From positions 1-59,608 of the forward strand of contig JAIRVB010000008.1 of assembly GCA_031254105.1 (NCBI GenBank): a stretch of DNA of 59,608 bases, read 5' to 3'. This stretch comes from Chitinispirillales bacterium. Lineage in GTDB: Bacteria; Fibrobacterota; Chitinivibrionia; Chitinivibrionales; Chitinispirillaceae. The notes below the pieces were generated by a model. The model saw nothing but the letters and a program-made list of their open reading frames with translations, did not search any database and was not told the origin of the DNA. Position 1 is the stretch's first letter; each line of letters begins with the position of its first letter. Position numbers and translations under genes: made by a program. Below, piece after piece: positions 58,932-59,608 of the stretch.

Positions 58932-59108
58932 TTCATCGCTTTTGTTGCGGGGATATTTCTTATTCATCCGAATATTACCGCAAGCGCCGCGATTGTGTTT
59001 TTTGTTACTGTGATTCACCGGCAGGTACTCAGGGAAGAAAAGTTCCTGCGCAAGCATTACGGTGAAGAGTATGAAAACTACTGCCGCAGGGTGCGAAGAT
59101 ATTTGTAA
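58932..59108 (+). pseudogene. C-terminal remnant of an isoprenylcysteine-type methyltransferase
   Basis: After a stop at 58929 the plus frame reads FIAFVAGIFLIHPNITASAA, then a conserved end REEKFLRKHYGEEYENYCRR, VRRYL, matching the E-E-x-x-L...F/Y-G-x-x-Y-x-x-Y-x-x-x-V-x-R-x-(L/F) tail of integral-membrane isoprenylcysteine/phospholipid methyltransferases (ICMT/PEMT). About 58 residues remain with no start. AAAGACC/GGTCTTT at 58872-58895 forms a hairpin just upstream. Confidence 0.55.
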
Positions 59109-59140
59109 TGGGGGAGTAGTTACAAACAAAAACCCATATT

Positions 59141-59202
59141 ATTTAACTTCATTATTTGCTTTTAACTTCATGCGAGATATAATTTATAAATAAAGTTAAA
59201 TG
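59141..59202 (+). promoter_or_regulatory. Promoter with repeated TTTAACTTCAT sites
   Basis: ATTTAACTTCAT (59141-59152) and TTTTAACTTCAT (59160-59171) are direct repeats; AAAGTTAAATG (59192-59202) is the inverse. They surround a -10 box TATAAT (59178-59183) with TTTGCT 17 bp upstream. The arrangement looks like an operator of the regulator that follows. Confidence 0.5.
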
Positions 59203-59213
59203 CAAGGTGAAAC

Positions 59214-59608
59214 ATGGTATTTATTACAAATACACTCGGATTTAATGTAACTACCAAATCGTGGAACGGCAAGGCGAAATTACCCTTTTATCTCAGCGAT
59301 GCTTACGCAGTACAGAAAGTAACGCTTGATTCTGTGAAATGTTTGTTTATAAAACCAAAAGATAAACTTCATACTCTTCCGGCCATCAAAAAGCACATTG
59401 TAAAGATCAGAGAAATAGAACCGCTGCCTACCGTACTTGAACTTGATACCATAAGTTCCAAACAGAGAAAAGCGCTTATCAGAGCGCAAATACCATTTGT
59501 AGTGAACGGCAGCCAAATCTATCTGCCTTTTATGGGCATATATCTGCAAGAAAAATACGCCCAGCAAAAGCGGCCAAACCAAACGCTTATGCCGTCCGCG
59601 CAAATGCT
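59214..59608 (+). CDS. MarR-type regulator, cut by window end
   Basis: The ORF begins at ATG 59214 (ribosome site AAGGTG) and is open to the end of the window (131 codons). FYLSDAYAVQKVTLDSVKCL, then FIKPKDKLHTLPAIKKHIVK, PLPTVLELDTISSKQRKALI and NGSQIYLPFMGIYLQEKYAQ match the N-terminal part of a MarR-annotated winged-helix family found in many gut bacteria; the DNA-binding helix should lie further on, outside the window. Autoregulation through the repeats at 59141-59202 is an inference. Confidence 0.6.
   Translation, partial: MVFITNTLGFNVTTKSWNGKAKLPFYLSDAYAVQKVTLDSVKCLFIKPKDKLHTLPAIKKHIVKIREIEPLPTVLELDTISSKQRKALIRAQIPFVVNGSQIYLPFMGIYLQEKYAQQKRPNQTLMPSAQM

Overview
The window looks like a chromosomal piece from a Gram-negative, diderm bacterium with a meso-diaminopimelate cell wall, most like the Fibrobacterota (Fibrobacter, Fibromonas or Chitinivibrio relatives). 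This is an inference. It rests on MurE carrying the DNPR motif, several outer-membrane barrels and lipoproteins, a C-terminal T9SS-like sorting tail, CotH kinases next to a VTC-domain polymerase and a DUF4956 membrane protein, an MglA-like GTPase with a roadblock partner, and a eukaryotic-type chorismate mutase. Long GC-richer housekeeping blocks alternate with AT-rich accessory patches full of insertion-sequence debris.

Layout. 1-7940 is accessory: a truncated transposase, a frameshifted JAMM-like gene, an unknown 449-aa protein, a YitT-type membrane protein, an Xre/ImmA-like module dotted with very short ORFs, a truncated DUF488-associated gene, and one complete IS5-like element with target duplication. 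8009-23528 is mostly minus-strand core: rseP, roadblock and MglA-like GTPase; a DUF4388 protein; a TPR/zinc-ribbon membrane protein; rpsT; a small unknown gene; and the run trpA - chorismate mutase - tyrA - AroA-like - nadK - recN. 23765-35217 is a plus-strand surface cluster: two CotH proteins, a beta-helix protein, a VTC polymerase, DUF4956, two barrels and a lipoprotein. 35346-38670 holds a RelA/SpoT-TPR protein, an orphan FliN-like SpoA protein and a second lipoprotein. 38702-42110 is an AT-rich island with an unknown two-gene module and an IS graveyard. 42241-56910 is the division and cell-wall (dcw) operon mraZ-rsmH-ftsL-ftsI-murE-murF-murD-ftsW-murC-ftsQ-ftsA-ftsZ, without mraY or murG. 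57049-59608 carries a HIT protein, an M23/LysM peptidase, a methyltransferase remnant and a MarR-like regulator cut by the window end.

How parts work together. The dcw operon makes peptidoglycan precursors and the divisome, and the M23 protein probably trims the wall. The 23.7-35.2 kb cluster reads as one cell-surface programme in which secreted CotH kinases, a polyphosphate-type polymerase with its membrane partner, and outer-membrane barrels build or modify an envelope structure. The strongest candidates for undescribed biology are: the MglA-like GTPase and its roadblock partner, which share a repeated short D-D-x-F-like motif in disordered tails; an AroA-fold protein that has lost almost all EPSP-synthase active-site residues but stays in an aromatic-amino-acid operon; the CotH/VTC/DUF4956 surface cluster; an FtsI with a shortened pedestal in a dcw cluster lacking mraY and murG; the unknown two-gene module at 38.7-40.4 kb; and the Xre/dead-ImmA module with mini-ORFs. 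Several palindromic and MITE-like dispersed repeats are also visible.
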